64,000 bases of DNA from Pegea sp. RAD2-039 (taxonomy: Eukaryota; Chordata; Thaliacea; Salpida; Salpidae), in contig JAQGEQ010000201.1 in the NCBI GenBank assembly GCA_034620365.1, positions 372,001-436,000 of the forward strand, in the 5' to 3' direction. The first letter of the stretch is position 1. The number at the start of each line of letters is the position of its first letter. Shown piece by piece: positions 60,881-64,000 of the stretch. The notes below the pieces were generated by a model. That model was not told the origin of the DNA, made no database searches, and saw only the letters and a list, made by a program, of their open reading frames with translations. The translations under genes and the position numbers were made by a program.

Positions 60881-62560
60881 TATGGTGTATGAGCTTCTTA
60901 TGACTTCTTATGAATTCTGGCAAATTCTACTCAAATGTTTGTTCTACTAAAAGCTATCTTTCATCTCAACATTATTAAAACTACACCACACATTAAGCTT
61001 GTTTAATGAAAAGCATCTTTTATGCAAAAAATTAAAGTCAGAAGTCTATAAAGTAAACTACAAAATTAATTGTGAGGAACATGAAATTGAAGTCATCAAG
61101 CAGAACGATTAAAAGGAAAATAAAATCTGTGAGAGCAGCTCATAAAGAATTTTTTTATAAATTTAATGAATCTAAACATATTCCCGCTCATTTATAGAAC
61201 CCCTCATTGATGGAAATAAAAATTTGTATTTCAGTGATCTTGAAAATGTTTAATTTTTCACCAAAGACAACAGTTATAGAAATACTATTTTTATGGATCA
61301 TTTGTTATTACATTGGTTTTTACATTTTGCCTGCCTTCTATCATTTTAGAAACAAACTACTTCATCCACTTAAACAAATTCCTTCTTACTTTGTTTAGTA
61401 TTCTATTTATTCTACTATCCAGCTTTTATTGTATATCTAACTCTTCATTATCCTCTACCTTGTAATGTCTATCATTATCCCAGTTCATAAAAGAGAGATA
61501 GAAATAACTAGCGACCAATTTCTCTCACTAGTAGCTTTTGTCGAATTTTAGAATTGGTTGTTTCACAGAAATTCCGACTCATTTTGTCACGACATCTTAC
61601 TTTCTGATTTTTAATTCAAATTCCTTCTTTAAAGATCTTCCAATGATCAGCTGTTGTCCTGTCTTCACCAAAGATTATGTTTCTCAGTAAATAATCTGAC
61701 GACTAATACCATCTATGCAGACATTCGCAAAACTTCTGATTCAGTTTTCTATCCCATTTTAGTAAAAACCCTCAGAAATTTTTATACCAACCCTGTTCTC
61801 ATCATCGTATCTCTTGAAAAATGTCTTGAAGATAGACAGCAGGTCATCATAAATAACTGCTTGAAGTTTTTTTTATAGTATTATTGACTTTCTTTTCTTC
61901 AATACTTATATTGATAATATTAAAGATTGTTTTTCATCACTAAATAAATAGTTCTAGAAGTTTAATGATTCTTGTCGACGATACAAACTTATTAGAACCA
62001 AATCAGCTTTTATTTAATCTTCGTTGAACTTTGCTAACTTATAGCTTCAATCCAGAAAATCCATGCTAGCTACCTACAAATATTTCCAATTTTCAATAAA
62101 TAAACCTTCAAGCTACAACCCAACATTATTTGACTTTATGTAGACAACAAAAATTGTTTTCCTTATTAAGACTTGGTTATAGAAAACATCTTTAGAGACT
62201 TCTCATTACTTAAAATAATCTCACCATCTAGATTATTCGTTCAGAATTGGTTCATCTACTTCATATCAAATTCTCAAATGTCTTGAGGTCAAAAATATTT
62301 TAACACTGTTAAAACTTTTCATCCTAGACATCAATCTCAAAACAAGGATAAATTCTTTATAATGAGTCCTCTCCTTAAAAAGATATCATAAAACTTAAAT
62401 CTGTTCAAAGCTCATTTACTAGAAAAAGCTTTTTTTAGGTGTGACATACCCTTTTTTGTAGAAAGGCTGTCTCTATAAGTTTATAATAAAGTCCTTGTAA
62501 TACCGACGCCTTTTCTCAGACTTGTTACTACTATTAAAAATTCTTAATGGTTTCTGTTAT
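60880..62560 (+). mobile_element. Decayed LINE reverse transcriptase of a second lineage
   Basis: Heavily mutated RT remnant readable in three plus-strand frames. IIPVHKR (near 61474) and RPISLTSSFCRILE (near 61520) are the finger motifs. 61715-61860 reads IYADIRKTSDSVFYPILVKTL and a following DRQQVIINN, the palm A region (usually DFSKAFDSV). LMILVDDTNLLEPN (near 61965) is the decayed YADD motif. LKSVQSSFTRKAF (near 62400) matches the IESVQATFTR thumb motif. It shares this order with the 36-39.6 kb LINE but is too diverged to be the same family. I did not find the shared gttagcgagagg tail. Confidence 0.7.
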
Positions 62561-64000
62561 CTTCTTGTCAATGATTTATATTAAGATCAAAATCTTTGAT
62601 ACACCCTCAAAAGTTTGTCAAAAATAATCCACTCAGCAGCTTTGATAACACCCAGTGGAGAAGCAGCCTTTTCAATAGGGTAACCAAAGCTCGGAATTTT
62701 CATCCACTTTATACTTACATTGATTTGTTTGCTATAAGAGCTGTATAATTGTTTAATCTGTATCTCTGTGTTGAATGAAATTAATACTTGATTACTGAAG
62801 TAATTGAAAACTGCATTACTAATATGGCTTTTATACAACAAATAATTTTGATTACTTTAGGGCAAGGAATAATGCGCTTTAGAAATTTAAAATTAATTTA
62901 ATTTAATTGATTATTAAGGGAAAAAATTTCACCAAAAGGTGAACAAATTTTTTGGCAAAATGCTAACTTTTGGTATGCTTGTCTATTTGATTATTTAATC
63001 TTTACTAATTCTTGAAATAAATATGATCAATTTTAAGAATGCAGTAAAGAAGGTTTTAAGAAAGCTCTTTACAGTATTGTAGCTTAAAATGAAGAACACA
63101 TTTGAATTAGATCATAATAAAATGTGAATTTCATTCTGAAAGTTACTTATGTTTTTGTTTGTGGTAAGTTTACTACACTTGGGAAAAATTCGATAAAATC
63201 TTGAAAATTTAATTAAGGCCTTAGGCATATTAAAAAGTCTTTAATGTTAAAACCAAGCAAGCTGTCTATAGACCCAAATAGTCCGTCGACATCTAGCTAA
63301 TGATGCTGCTGGGAAAAGATTTTTACCAATCACATGGAAGACAGTAGGTTAATTGAAGTGATAAGGTAAAATTACAGCGCTTGTTATTAGCACGACCGAA
63401 GACGTGTACTAGTATTTTAAAAATTTCAAACTATTAAAGACTTGGACCTTATTCTTAGAATTGAGCAATGTAATTGAGATGATCTTTCTTACTCTTCGGT
63501 AAAACTCTTTCTAGATTGTTTTCTCAATCTTTAGATGTGGTGTTCCCTGTATTTCCTCAAATCCTAAATATTAGTAGTTTACTTCTTGGTCTAAATCTAG
63601 ATTTATACATTTTGCCGAGAAATATGTTTTCTGTTGATATTCTTTCAACTCTTCTAAAATAAACTTTTCCAAATGTTTATGCCAAACGTTATTCTAATAT
63701 CTTTGCTGAATGTGTTGATGTTTTCTTTCAACTCTGTTATTCTAATTTCATTTTGTGACTTCAAATTCGTCAAATAAGAATCCACTTTTGCAATCTTTGT
63801 TTTTGCATATCGTCGATTAGAAACAAATTTTAACAATTACAAACAATATATCTCACATTATTAGTTTTTCAACTTTATTGGAGTTATTTAGCCGACCTAA
63901 GCCACCGTCTTGGACTTATCTGAGCTCGCTAAAAGCCTTATGAGCTTAATCTATTAGCAATGAGTAGTTGAAAGTTTACAGTACTAGAAAGCCTCTTGTA
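62561..64000. other. Right end of the window: weak coding-like traces only
   Basis: About 1.4 kb. The minus-strand frame at 62587-62841 (PSFGYPIEKAASPLGVIKA) and the minus-strand coiled-coil-like frame at 63654-63836 (VDSYLTNLKSQNEIRITELK) could be remnants of transposon ORFs, the latter resembling a LINE ORF1 coiled coil. Neither has enough signal to call. A GC-richer patch lies at 63240-63420 without a frame. Confidence 0.35.

Noticed and set aside
61207-61398. Hydrophobic plus-strand frame
   Set aside because: Lies within the decayed LINE reverse transcriptase remnant and has no independent support.

Overview
This window is nuclear DNA from an AT-rich invertebrate animal (roughly 70% A+T by eye). 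The evidence is multi-exon genes with canonical GT-AG introns of about 50 to 1,000 nt, together with animal-type genes (KEAP1, TRPA1, PLAA, PIN1, WDR91, an HPS4-like gene) and non-LTR retrotransposons. I cannot fix the phylum. The gene set, the compact introns and the CRE-like palindromes would fit a tunicate or another early-branching or divergent invertebrate, but that is a guess.

Layout. 688-4841 (+): WDR91 homologue, 14 exons, endosome maturation. 5.3-6.6 kb: internally deleted LINE. 8709-10190 (+): stearoyl-CoA desaturase, 6 exons. 11.3-12.5 kb: a tRNA-derived SINE and LINE 3' tails. 13097-14311 (+): intronless MMAA GTPase, followed closely by a minisatellite. 15130-23665 (+): TRPA1-type ankyrin channel, 27 exons. 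24.5-24.7 kb: a GC-richer island with two perfect hairpins. 25.7-26.55 kb: LINE 3' half. 27209-30651 (-): PLAA, 12 exons. 33050-34338 (-): PIN1, 5 exons. 35.8-39.6 kb: the longest LINE copy, with a PHD-finger ORF1 and a broken endonuclease/reverse transcriptase ORF2. 40004-40945 (-): compact intronless HPS4/CCZ1-like longin protein. 44.2-48.5 kb (-): two paralogous four-exon genes for small secreted six-cysteine peptides, one flanked by a 276-bp direct repeat. 51.84-52.15 kb: GC-rich island with a possible JUN-like fragment. 53666-57474 (-): KEAP1, 11 exons, very short 3' introns rich in TGACGTCA. 59.7-60.0 kb: possible two-exon 60-codon gene. 60.9-62.6 kb: a decayed reverse transcriptase of a second LINE lineage.

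The conserved genes are unrelated housekeeping, signalling and sensory functions, with no operon-like logic. Two thematic links exist. KEAP1 and TRPA1 are both cysteine-based electrophile/oxidant sensors in animals, but they lie 30 kb apart, so this is probably coincidence. The LINE and the SINE share a 3' tail, which suggests the SINE uses the LINE machinery.

The most novel feature is the pair of secreted cysteine-rich peptide genes. Exon boundaries, intron phases and cysteine order agree between the two, and I recognise no named family. All exon models were read by eye; reading frame stays open and total length is a multiple of three for every multi-exon gene listed.
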